A DNA stretch of 11,976 nt from CAYNEI01 sp964396185. GTDB lineage: Archaea > Thermoplasmatota > SW-10-69-26. Of this stretch, positions 1 through 7,093 are shown in pieces. The position numbers were made by a program, and so were the translations under genes. Numbering within the stretch: position 1 is the stretch's first letter; the number at the start of each line of letters is the position of its first letter. The stretch spans positions 1-11,976 of the forward strand of contig CAYNEI010000067.1 in assembly GCA_964396185.1 (NCBI GenBank). The letters run 5' to 3'. The notes beneath the pieces are model-generated. The model saw only the letters and a program-made list of their open reading frames with translations, made no database searches and was not told the origin of the DNA.

Positions 1-545
1 CGCGGGATCAGCGGGTCCTGCTCGCCGGAAGCGATGTAGACCGGCACACCCTGGAGATCCGGCAGCACATCCGGCTCGAGCGGCGTCATGGCGCGCAGGA
101 GCACCGCGCCTGCCAAGCTTCCCTGGTGGAGGAGCAGCAGGCTGGCGGCGATGTTGGCGCCGTTGCTGAAGCCGATGGCCACGAACCGGTCCGGGTCGAG
201 ACCGTAGTGCTCGGCGGCTTCTTCCAGGAAGGCTGCGAGCTCGGCGGCTCGCTCCCGGATGCTCTGCTCGTCGAAGACGCCCTCTTCGAGGCGCTCGAAC
301 CACCGGGGCAGGCCCTGCTCACGCACTTTGCCGAGCGGGCTGAGGATCGGGGTGTTCGGAGCAAGGACGTGGCCGAGCGGGAGAAGGTCGTGCTGGTCCG
401 CGCCGGTGCCATGGAGCAGGAGCAGGGTGACGCCGCCACCGGAGGATTCATCGGGGTCCCTATCGCCTGGCTCGAAGACGTGCTCGAAGGTGAGGTTGGC
501 CTCCTGCCCGGCTCCCTGCTTGGCCCCTTGCCCGGCATCAGGCAC
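1..545 (-). CDS. Alpha/beta hydrolase, phospholipase/carboxylesterase type (3' end outside window)
   Basis: The minus-strand frame reads through 181 codons to the left edge without a stop. It shows the oxyanion-loop motif LLLLHGTGAD (His about residue 45), the nucleophile elbow GFSNGAN (Ser about residue 127) and the acid-residue region ASGEQDPLIP (Asp about residue 177). The catalytic His would lie beyond the window. This is the layout of the small esterases of the phospholipase/carboxylesterase family, which includes MhqD-like proteins. There is no ATG in frame. GTG at 543-545 is chosen because a GGAG lies 9 bases upstream; GTG at 552-554 is an alternative. The gene overlaps the stop of the dioxygenase gene by 8 bases, which suggests coupled translation. 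An ATG at 536-538 opens a different, low-complexity frame that I regard as a shadow. Inferred role: hydrolysis of an ester or ring-cleavage product in the cytoplasm; the substrate is unknown. Confidence 0.85.
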   Translation of the reverse strand, partial: MPDAGQGAKQGAGQEANLTFEHVFEPGDRDPDESSGGGVTLLLLHGTGADQHDLLPLGHVLAPNTPILSPLGKVREQGLPRWFERLEEGVFDEQSIRERAAELAAFLEEAAEHYGLDPDRFVAIGFSNGANIAASLLLLHQGSLAGAVLLRAMTPLEPDVLPDLQGVPVYIASGEQDPLIP

Positions 546-1524
546 CCAAGCCACGCTCCGCGTCTGTCGAGCTGGGGTACGGGAGCTCGAGCTCTGGCAG
601 GATGCTCTCGATCTTCTCGCGGTCGTCCTCCAGCCAGGGTGGCAGCACGAGGCGCTCACCCAGGGTCTCCAGGGGCTCATCGGCGGTGAAGCCGGGCTCT
701 TCGGTGGCCAGCTCGAAGAGTACACCCCCGGGCTCGCGGAAGTACACCGATGTGAACCAGAACCGGTCGATGAACTGGGTGGGGCTTAGCCCCGCCTGGA
801 GGGCCAGCTCGCGCAGCTGGCCCTCGACCTCCTGGTCGCCTGCGTTCCAGGCCACGTGGTGCACCGTGCCCAGCCCACCGGTTCCTCGCGGGGCGTTCTC
901 GTTGGCGCGCAGCTCGAGCATGCCGCCGTTGTGATCGCTGCCTTGGTAGCGCTGCCAGCCATCCTCCTCGTCCACGAGCTCCAAGCCGAGCACGTCTGTG
1001 GCCACCTGGGCGGTGGCCTGGAGATCACGTTCGAGCACGCGGGCAGCATGGAAGCCCCGGATCTGCTCGTCGCTCGGGACGGGGCCAGGCTCCCAGGGGG
1101 TGAACGGGCGCTGGTGGGCTTGGGGATCGGCCACGAGCGCCAGGGGGAGGCCGTCGGGGTCCTGGAAGGTGAGCACGTCGTCGCCGAAGCGCTTGGTGGG
1201 GCCTTCGACGCGCACGCCAGCCTCGGTCAGCCGCTCCTGCCAGGCCTCCAGGCTGTCCGGTGGGATGGCGAAGGCGACCTCGGTGGCCTGGCCCGTGCCC
1301 TGCTTACCTCGGCGCCCCCCGGGCCACGGGAAGAACGTGATGTCCGTGCCGGGTCGACCTTCGGCGTCCGCGTAGAAGAGGTGGTAGGTGGCCGGATCGT
1401 CCTGGTTGACCGAGCGCTTGACCAGCCGGAGGCCCAGGGTGCCGGCGTAGAAGTCCAGGTTGCGCTGGGGATCTCCGGCGATGCAGGTGATATGGTGGAT
1501 GCCGCTGACTCGGGGAGTGGTCAT
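538..1524 (-). CDS. VOC-family ring-cleaving dioxygenase (MhqO-like)
   Basis: This 328-residue protein has two glyoxalase/VOC repeats. The first starts with GIHHITCIAGD and NLDFYAGTLGLRLVKRSVN (residues 8-40). The second contains LGTVHHVAWN (His222/His223) and VLFELATEEPGF (Glu271). His and Glu in these positions are the usual Fe(II) ligands of extradiol-type VOC dioxygenases such as the MhqO/MhqA group, whose members act on hydroquinone- or catechol-like compounds. The length matches that family (about 310-330). The start ATG follows the surface-protein stop by 50 bases. A TATA-like CTTATGG lies at 1567-1573, about 45 bases upstream, so either a short-leader promoter or read-through from the surface-protein gene is possible. 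No Shine-Dalgarno is visible. The neighbouring hydrolase recalls the mhq gene pairing. The exact substrate cannot be told from sequence. Confidence 0.9.
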   Translation of the reverse strand: MTTPRVSGIHHITCIAGDPQRNLDFYAGTLGLRLVKRSVNQDDPATYHLFYADAEGRPGTDITFFPWPGGRRGKQGTGQATEVAFAIPPDSLEAWQERLTEAGVRVEGPTKRFGDDVLTFQDPDGLPLALVADPQAHQRPFTPWEPGPVPSDEQIRGFHAARVLERDLQATAQVATDVLGLELVDEEDGWQRYQGSDHNGGMLELRANENAPRGTGGLGTVHHVAWNAGDQEVEGQLRELALQAGLSPTQFIDRFWFTSVYFREPGGVLFELATEEPGFTADEPLETLGERLVLPPWLEDDREKIESILPELELPYPSSTDAERGLGA

Positions 1525-1574
1525 GGGATCACGCTACCACGGAGACCCCCGAGCCGTTCCAACGACCATAAGCT

Positions 1575-4325
1575 TCATGGCCGCCGGAAAAGCACCACCA
1601 CCGCACCACCCACCACCACGGCCGAGGCGATCACGGCGAGAGGTGTCAGGAAGGGCTCGGCGAAACCAGCAGCCTGGATGACGAGCTCTCGCGTGCTGAA
1701 GTGACCGAAGCTCACCAGCACCTTGGTCTCGCCCTGCGCCTCGACGATGAGGTACTCGCTCTCGCCCTCGTCGTCGTGGGGGTTGAGGACATCCTCGAGC
1801 GAGCTGGCCTGCTCGATGGCCTCGCCGTCGATGGTGACCTCCACGCCTTGCCCGATCGGGGTGTCCGGGTCCACCGTGAAGACGACGGTGCGGCCTTGGT
1901 GGTCGGGGCTGGAGACCGTGGCCGCGATGCGCTCGCTGCCGGCGCTGATGGAGAGGTTCAGATCCCCGTAGCTGACCGCCTCGGGGGCCTGCTCGCTCCG
2001 GGCGTCCACCTCGGCGCCCACGCGCCCGTCCACGATGGCATCGACGACGCGCTCGTCCTCGTTCGTGTCCCCGATGGGACGCGTGACCACGTGGCCGCGC
2101 TCGCTGAGCTCAGCCACCAGTCGCTTGCCCAGCAGGTGCGGGGCACCGTCGACGACCGTCACGAGCAACCGCTGACCCGTGGCCGGGTGCTCGAGGACCA
2201 CGTGGCCGCCGCGCTGGGTGGCCACCCAGGTGCCGTTGAAGTCGAGCTCCATGGACCCAGCCTGATCTGGCCGGACGACGACGATCTCGCCGCGCATGTG
2301 GACCTGGACCCTGCTGTCCTCGTCCCCATGGCGGGCTTGGATCCTGTCGAAGATGCGCTCGCCATCTAGATCCATCTCCGCCAGGCCCTGCCCTCGCACG
2401 TGGTAGGCCACTTGATCACGCTGGGTGGCGCGGCCAGGGGCCTGGTCGGTGTGCGTGGGGCACTCCCAGAGCCGATCGAGGGCGTACGTGGCGTTCACGT
2501 GGCGCGGGGCCTGGCTGGAAGGCCCTTGTTCACGGAGCACGCGCTCGGCGTGCTCGAGCACCTGCAGGCAGGCGGGGCGCTCGGGGCCCACGGTGATCTG
2601 GATCGTGGCTTCGTCGGTGTGCTCGCCGGCGTCGTAGACGACCACGCGGAGCCGCTGCTCGCCGGTCATGTCCGCCGGGATTCGCACCGGGATCGCGCCG
2701 GCCGGGATGGGGTGCGGCCAGCTCTGGCGACCCACGAGCTCGTCACCGAGGTAGGCCTCGGCGTACGCGATGCCGACGTCGTCCTCGGCGTGGAAGATCA
2801 CAGGGAAGATCCTGGCGACGTCTTGGCCCGGCTGGGGCGAGCGCACGTCCAGGCTCGGTGGGCTGGTGTCCTGGCCGGTGCCCAGCCGGAACCACGTCCA
2901 AGCCGTGGCCTGGCCTCCCGGACCGTCTGCTGTGATGGCTGCCCGGTAGTTGGCCGAGCGCGAACCATCCAGATCCACGGTATGGCGCAAGGTACCGACG
3001 AACGGCTCGTCGAACCGCTTCTCGGCCTGGCTGCTGGCCTCGCCATCTTGGACGTCCAGCTGGATGCGCGTGGCACCCGGCTTGCTGATCTCTACGACGA
3101 ACTGCACCTCGCCCGTGTGGGCTGATCCCGGCGCGGGGGCGCGGATGTGGAGCTCCAAGCGCGCATCCGGCTCGGGCCGGGGCTCGCGCTCAGGCTCGGG
3201 CTCGCGCGGAGGCTCGTGGGGCGGGTCGGTGGCGTTGGTCGAGATGGTGAAGTCCGCCGTCCCGGTCGCGCTGGTCCCCCAGTGCACGATGACGCGGTAG
3301 CGCCCTTCCTGGGCCGGCTCGTCCCTGTGGTCGAGCTGGTCCCAGCGGTACCGTTCGGCCTCGCCTGGCTGGAGCACCTGGAAGGCGCCCCGGTGGTGGA
3401 AGGGGGTCTTGGTGCGCTCCCCGTCCTCGATCGTCCAGACCGTGACGTTGGGCTGGCCGCTCAGGTTCGTACCCCCGCGGTTGCGTGCATGGATCGTGAC
3501 AAGATCGCCAGGGCGGTAGGCGGGCCGATCGGTTCCCACCTCCAGCGGCCCCTCGGACGGGTAGCGCTCTACGATCGTGAAGACGTGGTGGACCACTGTG
3601 TAGCGCTGATCGACGGCTTGATCCCGAGCCAGGGTCGCGTTGACCGAGAGTCGGTGGTCCCCGAGCGGCGGATCGATCTCGTACGAGTAGTTGAACGCGC
3701 GCGTCTGGAGGTTGTCTCGGGCGAAGAGGGCCTCTCCATCCAGCAGGATGGTCACGGCGTCGAGGCGGAACTCGCTGCGCACCTCGACATCCACGGGGAC
3801 GACGTCGCTCTCGGCGTAGACCCCGTCAGGGCGCGGGGAGTGGATCGTGATCTCGGTGGACGTGTTCTCATCCGTTGTGATCTCGAATTGCGGGGAGTGT
3901 TCGCTGGCCGAGCTTCCGTTCCCATCCGTCCATGAGAACTCGATGACGTACGTGCCGGCAGGGGCACGCTCGCCCGCATCAGTCTTCTTGAACCAGATCG
4001 CGTCTCGGCTCTGCCCCTCGTCGAAGCTCTCGCGTCCAGGCCCTCGCATGAAGATCGGGTCGAGGGTCTCCCCCTCGACCCGGTAGACCGTGTGTTTCGC
4101 CTGGCCCGCCCAGTGGCTCCCACCGTTGTACTGGATGGTGTACGTGACGTCCTGGTCGGGGCCGAACCGGTCGGCATGCACCCTGACATCGAAGAGGGCC
4201 TGCCCTGTGCCGCCCCCTGAGTCCTGTGCGCTGGCGGTGGTCAACGTCAACGAGGGTCCCAGCATCAGCGCGAGGGCCAGCAAGACGGGGAGGCCCGGGG
4301 TCCAGGATCGAGAGGGCGGCGGCAT
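1575..4325 (-). CDS. Secreted multi-Ig-like surface protein with C-terminal membrane anchor
   Basis: This is a 916-residue protein I do not recognise by name. An N-terminal Sec signal is clear: basic n-region, hydrophobic LPVLLALALMLG, likely cleavage after Ala33 (TASA before QD). Several beta-rich segments follow. Residues around 40-150 and 255-365 resemble the BsuPI/Ig-like fold (PGEAERYRW and GRYRVIVHW are typical strands). Ig-like segments containing SPRPDGVYAESDVVPVDV and SPQPGQDVARIFPVIF lie near 155-250 and 490-585. A Pro/Glu/Arg-rich linker lies near 366-392. A long beta-rich C-terminal region ends in a transmembrane helix (PLAVIASAVVVGGAVVVLF) and RRP. This is an archaeal envelope topology: a large outer domain and a short basic cytoplasmic tail. 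An in-frame stop just upstream fixes ATG 4325 as the first start. No TATA box sits at the leaderless distance; a weak GTTTTTCG lies about 61 bases upstream. No enzymatic motif was seen. Adhesin, S-layer-associated or protease-inhibitor-like roles are all possible. Confidence 0.85.
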   Translation of the reverse strand: MPPPSRSWTPGLPVLLALALMLGPSLTLTTASAQDSGGGTGQALFDVRVHADRFGPDQDVTYTIQYNGGSHWAGQAKHTVYRVEGETLDPIFMRGPGRESFDEGQSRDAIWFKKTDAGERAPAGTYVIEFSWTDGNGSSASEHSPQFEITTDENTSTEITIHSPRPDGVYAESDVVPVDVEVRSEFRLDAVTILLDGEALFARDNLQTRAFNYSYEIDPPLGDHRLSVNATLARDQAVDQRYTVVHHVFTIVERYPSEGPLEVGTDRPAYRPGDLVTIHARNRGGTNLSGQPNVTVWTIEDGERTKTPFHHRGAFQVLQPGEAERYRWDQLDHRDEPAQEGRYRVIVHWGTSATGTADFTISTNATDPPHEPPREPEPEREPRPEPDARLELHIRAPAPGSAHTGEVQFVVEISKPGATRIQLDVQDGEASSQAEKRFDEPFVGTLRHTVDLDGSRSANYRAAITADGPGGQATAWTWFRLGTGQDTSPPSLDVRSPQPGQDVARIFPVIFHAEDDVGIAYAEAYLGDELVGRQSWPHPIPAGAIPVRIPADMTGEQRLRVVVYDAGEHTDEATIQITVGPERPACLQVLEHAERVLREQGPSSQAPRHVNATYALDRLWECPTHTDQAPGRATQRDQVAYHVRGQGLAEMDLDGERIFDRIQARHGDEDSRVQVHMRGEIVVVRPDQAGSMELDFNGTWVATQRGGHVVLEHPATGQRLLVTVVDGAPHLLGKRLVAELSERGHVVTRPIGDTNEDERVVDAIVDGRVGAEVDARSEQAPEAVSYGDLNLSISAGSERIAATVSSPDHQGRTVVFTVDPDTPIGQGVEVTIDGEAIEQASSLEDVLNPHDDEGESEYLIVEAQGETKVLVSFGHFSTRELVIQAAGFAEPFLTPLAVIASAVVVGGAVVVLFRRP

Positions 4326-4399
4326 GGACGGTCATGCCAAACGACGCCCTGGGGGAGGTAGTTGGTTCTGGTTGGTGCCTCGAAAAACCAGGGGCCAGG

Positions 4400-4525
4400 T
4401 CACATCACGGGCACCGGGATCAGGCACGTTGACTCGCTGGCCAGGCGTCCGCCCTCGTAGAGGCGCATACGTCTGACCAACATCTCCCCATCTAGCTCGA
4501 ACTCAGTGCGGCTGGTGCATCCCAT
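4400..4525 (-). CDS. Candidate small protein, 41 residues, unknown function
   Basis: An ATG frame of 41 codons ends in TGA between the polymerase and surface-protein genes. It begins MGCTSRTEFELDG, continues with a charged stretch containing LVRRMRLYEGG, and ends CLIPVPVM; it has two cysteines. Support comes mainly from context: a GTTAATG box is centred 29 bases upstream of the ATG, the same spacing as at the other leaderless starts here, and composition is balanced rather than the Ser/Arg/Pro bias of shadow frames. The surface-protein start lies 74 bases downstream on the same strand, so the two may be co-transcribed. I recognise no family. It could instead be an untranslated leader of the surface-protein transcript. 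Confidence 0.35.
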   Translation of the reverse strand: MGCTSRTEFELDGEMLVRRMRLYEGGRLASESTCLIPVPVM

Positions 4526-4550
4526 CCGCGTGAACGACAGCGGGTGGGGG

Positions 4551-4557
4551 CATTAAC
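4551..4557 (-). promoter_or_regulatory. TATA-like box for the 41-residue ORF / surface-protein unit
   Basis: GTTAATG on the minus strand, centred 29 bases before the ATG at 4525. The spacing equals that of the clearer boxes at 7064 and 10611. It could drive a leaderless small ORF or the surface-protein gene with a long leader. Confidence 0.4.
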
Positions 4558-4653
4558 CGTTGCGATTCGTAAGGGGCAGGCGTTCAGCTGGCACCATTAC
4601 ACCAGCGTGCTTCCACCTGCTCCCGGCCCATCCACTGGAACCGGTCGACGCGA

Positions 4654-6852
4654 TCAAAGGAACTCGGCCAGGCTCATCTGATCCGCCGGGCGCGCCTCGA
4701 TGCCCAGCCGGCCCAAGAGCTTGGAGAGCAGCTCCAGGTAGTAGGCTTCGTCCAGGCGCTGGAAGGCCTGGGCGGTGGGCACGTCGTAGCCGTCGCTCGT
4801 CTTGATGTACGGGATCTGGTCACCCTTGGAGACCTCCCGTCCCTTGCGCTGGGCTGCGCGAGCGACCTGGGGGGCGACATGGTTCTCAGCAGCGTAGTCC
4901 CCTGGCTGCTTGCCCAGGCGCACCCGCATGATGAAGTCATCCGGCTCGTAGGCTGAGAGGTCCAGGGCCTGGCTGGCGACCTCGTCGACGTCCTTGCGGC
5001 CGTTGAGAAGCGCCCTGGCGACCCGGTCCAGGGCCTTGTCGAACAGGGGTGCGCGGCTGGAGCCTTTGAAGGCGACGCCGTGGGCCTCGAGCCGGCCGTC
5101 TTCGTGGAGGAGCAGGTAGTTCTTCCCCTCGTGGAACCAGCCCGCCTGGTACACGTCAGCGTCCACGCGGAGCACGGGCTCCCCGCCCAGCGCCTCCTCC
5201 ACGAACCGGTTGACGCGGGCCTCGATGGGTCGCGGATCCACGAGCCCGTCCGCGTAGACCCCGTCGGTGTCCGTCTCCACCTTGGCCTCCCCGAGCGCGT
5301 CCTCGACCTCCCGGATGAGGTGACGCGCTGTGCCCACGATGGCCATGGCCACGGGCAAACTGGCGTAGCGGGCATGTCGGCTGGCCATCACACCGTAGAC
5401 CGAGTTGAGGATGACCTTGATCATGCCCTGCTGGCTGCTGGCTCGCTGCCGCGCGTGCTCGTCGCCAGCGTCCTTCATGACCTGCTTGAGCTCGAGCCGG
5501 TGGTCCAGGAGCTCGCCGAGCTGGATGGCCAGCTCCGAGCGCCCCTGGATGGTCACGCGGTGGCGCGTCTTGCGCGCCGGGTCGGGGATGAGCAGCTCGA
5601 GCCGCTCGCCTTCTCGGCGGGCCTCGTAGGGACCCGGCTGGAGGGTGCCGTGGTAGCGCGTGTTGTCCGCCCCTGCCCCGAGTGCGACCAGGATGCTGGG
5701 GTACATGGAGGCGAAATCCACGTGGGTGATGGGGCGGAAGAGGCCGCGCTGGTAGATCTCCACGATGCCGCCCACGAACCCTTCGCCACCGGTCTGCTCG
5801 TAGAGCTCGGGGTAGCGCTGGTCGTTGCGCCCGTCCGAGATGACACCCTGCTGGACCATGATGCGGCCCTGGAGGGTGGTGGCGTGGAAGTTGGCCGTGG
5901 CCTCGGCGACGGTCTGGAACGGGGCCCCGTAGAAGCTGGCCAGCTCGATGAGGTTGTCCAGGTAGGGTTGCCCGATGGCCCGGGTGGCGCGCACGTCGGA
6001 CTCGTTGTACCGGGCCAGGCGCTCGGTGCCCACGAGCGATCGCGTGTCCGAGGCGTCCTCGTCAACTACGTCGATGCCGCGCCACTGGGCCACGGTGGCC
6101 AGCTTGCGGTCTTTGATGCCGGCCAGGGTCTGGTCTGCGCGCACGGAGCCGTACACGTCGTAGAGCACGCGGCCCACCAGGCGCTTGCCCGAGCCCCAGC
6201 GCGCCTCGTCGATCCGGCCGCCCTCCCTGTGCAAGGGGGTGGGGTCCAGGCCGTGGTGGGAGAGGCGGTCGAGCACGCGCGGAAGATCGTAGCCGGCTAC
6301 GTTGTAGCCTGCCAGGATGTCCGGGTCGTAGCGCTCCAGGGCGGCCAGGAAGGCTTCGAGCACATCGCGATCGTCCTCCCCGTCGCCGAGAACGCAGGCC
6401 GGGTCTTCCTCGCCGAAGGCCCACGCGATGCTGATGATGGGATCCTCGCCCGTTGGGAACCCCTTGCCTGTGGTGAGCTGCTCGATGTCGAAGGTGAGCA
6501 CGCGCGGCGGCCCGTTGGGCCACGCCCGGAAGAAGTCCGGTTCATCCAACAGGATGCGGTGGACGAAGGGGATGTGGGCTTCCGCGATCTCGTCTTCGGG
6601 GCGCCGGTGGGCGTACCTGGCGAGCTCGCGCACGTTGCGGAACGCCGCTCGGAACCACTCCTCCTCGCGCAGGGATGAGAGCGGCCGGACCACGGCTGGC
6701 TGCTGGTCGATGGGACCCCGGTCGAAGGGTGTGCGTGCGTAGCAGTACGGCCGGAGAGGCGGATCGACGACGTGGGGTTGGCCCTCGACCCAGAGGGTGA
6801 GTTTCTGCTCGCCGTCCAAGATGGTGCGCTCGGCCGAGAGCGGTACGTCCAC
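4654..6852 (-). CDS. polB: DNA polymerase, family B (polymerase plus 3'-5' exonuclease)
   Basis: This is a replicative/repair DNA polymerase with proofreading. Counted from the GTG at 6852 (732 residues), it has ExoI FDIE (Asp122, Glu124), ExoII YNVAGYD (183-189), ExoIII YNESD (282-286), polymerase motif A DFASMYPSI (379-387), motif B KVILNSVYG (479-487) and motif C DTDG (528-531). All catalytic acids are present, so both activities should work. The open frame continues upstream to an ATG at 6987. The extra 45 residues (GTGRCRNPGC..., Gly/Ala/Pro-rich) do not resemble the family N-terminus, whereas VDVPLSAERTILDGEQKL aligns with the normal first strand, and a TATA-like CCTTACC is centred 27 bases before the GTG. 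GTG 6852 is therefore preferred, but ATG 6987 has a GGAG seven bases upstream and cannot be excluded. The protein is slightly shorter than typical archaeal PolB (about 770). It is divergent from xseA. Confidence 0.93.
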   Translation of the reverse strand: MDVPLSAERTILDGEQKLTLWVEGQPHVVDPPLRPYCYARTPFDRGPIDQQPAVVRPLSSLREEEWFRAAFRNVRELARYAHRRPEDEIAEAHIPFVHRILLDEPDFFRAWPNGPPRVLTFDIEQLTTGKGFPTGEDPIISIAWAFGEEDPACVLGDGEDDRDVLEAFLAALERYDPDILAGYNVAGYDLPRVLDRLSHHGLDPTPLHREGGRIDEARWGSGKRLVGRVLYDVYGSVRADQTLAGIKDRKLATVAQWRGIDVVDEDASDTRSLVGTERLARYNESDVRATRAIGQPYLDNLIELASFYGAPFQTVAEATANFHATTLQGRIMVQQGVISDGRNDQRYPELYEQTGGEGFVGGIVEIYQRGLFRPITHVDFASMYPSILVALGAGADNTRYHGTLQPGPYEARREGERLELLIPDPARKTRHRVTIQGRSELAIQLGELLDHRLELKQVMKDAGDEHARQRASSQQGMIKVILNSVYGVMASRHARYASLPVAMAIVGTARHLIREVEDALGEAKVETDTDGVYADGLVDPRPIEARVNRFVEEALGGEPVLRVDADVYQAGWFHEGKNYLLLHEDGRLEAHGVAFKGSSRAPLFDKALDRVARALLNGRKDVDEVASQALDLSAYEPDDFIMRVRLGKQPGDYAAENHVAPQVARAAQRKGREVSKGDQIPYIKTSDGYDVPTAQAFQRLDEAYYLELLSKLLGRLGIEARPADQMSLAEFL

Positions 6853-6878
6853 ACCCGGGCCAGCGCCGCTGGCCGGGT
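6853..6878. promoter_or_regulatory. Dyad in the polB initiation region (operator candidate)
   Basis: ACCCGGGCCAGC at 6853-6864 is the reverse complement of GCTGGCCGGGT at 6868-6878 apart from one bulged G, with GCC at the centre. It lies exactly between the TATA-like box and the preferred GTG start, where archaeal repressors often bind. The operator role is inference. If translation starts at 6987 it would be coding. Confidence 0.4.
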
Positions 6879-6882
6879 AAGG
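6876..6882 (-). promoter_or_regulatory. Weak TATA-like box for polB
   Basis: CCTTACC on the minus strand, centred 27 bases before GTG 6852. It is poorer in A/T than the other boxes, so the call rests mostly on spacing. Confidence 0.3.
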
Positions 6883-6942
6883 GTTGCGGCCTGCGGCCGC
6901 AAGGCTCAGGCATCCAGGGTTGCGGCACCGCCCCGTGCCGCA
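6880..6942. repeat. Two TGCGGC-core hairpins with an 11-bp direct repeat in the polB/xseA divergent region
   Basis: Hairpin 1 is TTGCGGC (6884-6890) with GCCGCAA (6896-6902), loop of 5. Hairpin 2 is TGCGGCAC (6921-6928) with GTGCCGCA (6935-6942), loop of 6. The string AGGGTTGCGGC starts each of them, at 6880-6890 and 6916-6926, 36 bases apart. The arrangement suggests paired protein-binding sites or a structured leader for polB. No regulator is identifiable. Confidence 0.45.
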
Positions 6943-7063
6943 GAAGGGGAGAAGACGAGGCGCCCGGTGAAGGGCACGCTCGAACATCCTTACGCTCCTG
7001 GGGGCATAGCTTCTCGTGGGCCACCGTGGTGACAGAGGGAAGTTCCGCCCACCTCTCCCGACC

Positions 7064-7070
7064 CTTTATG
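7064..7070 (+). promoter_or_regulatory. TATA box for xseAB
   Basis: CTTTATG, centred 27 bases upstream of the GTG at 7094, with no Shine-Dalgarno in between. The position predicts transcription starting at the start codon itself. This is the best leaderless promoter in the window. Confidence 0.65.
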
Positions 7071-7093
7071 CTGGCCACGGCCATCCCGGCGCC

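Noticed and set aside
86..538. 150-codon minus-strand frame starting at an ATG that overlaps the dioxygenase stop (TGATG)
   Set aside because: The start looks attractive, but the product is Ser/Pro/Arg low-complexity sequence. The adjacent frame encodes a clear alpha/beta hydrolase.
3147..3935. 262-codon plus-strand frame opposite the surface-protein gene
   Set aside because: Shadow frame, Arg/Leu/Val/Gly-rich with no recognisable domain; the opposite frame has a signal peptide, Ig-like segments and anchor.
5080..6678. 532-codon open frame on the plus strand opposite polB
   Set aside because: It lies fully antisense to a polymerase with all motifs intact, has no family motif, and is His/Val/Gly/Ala-rich as expected from the complement of GC-rich coding DNA.
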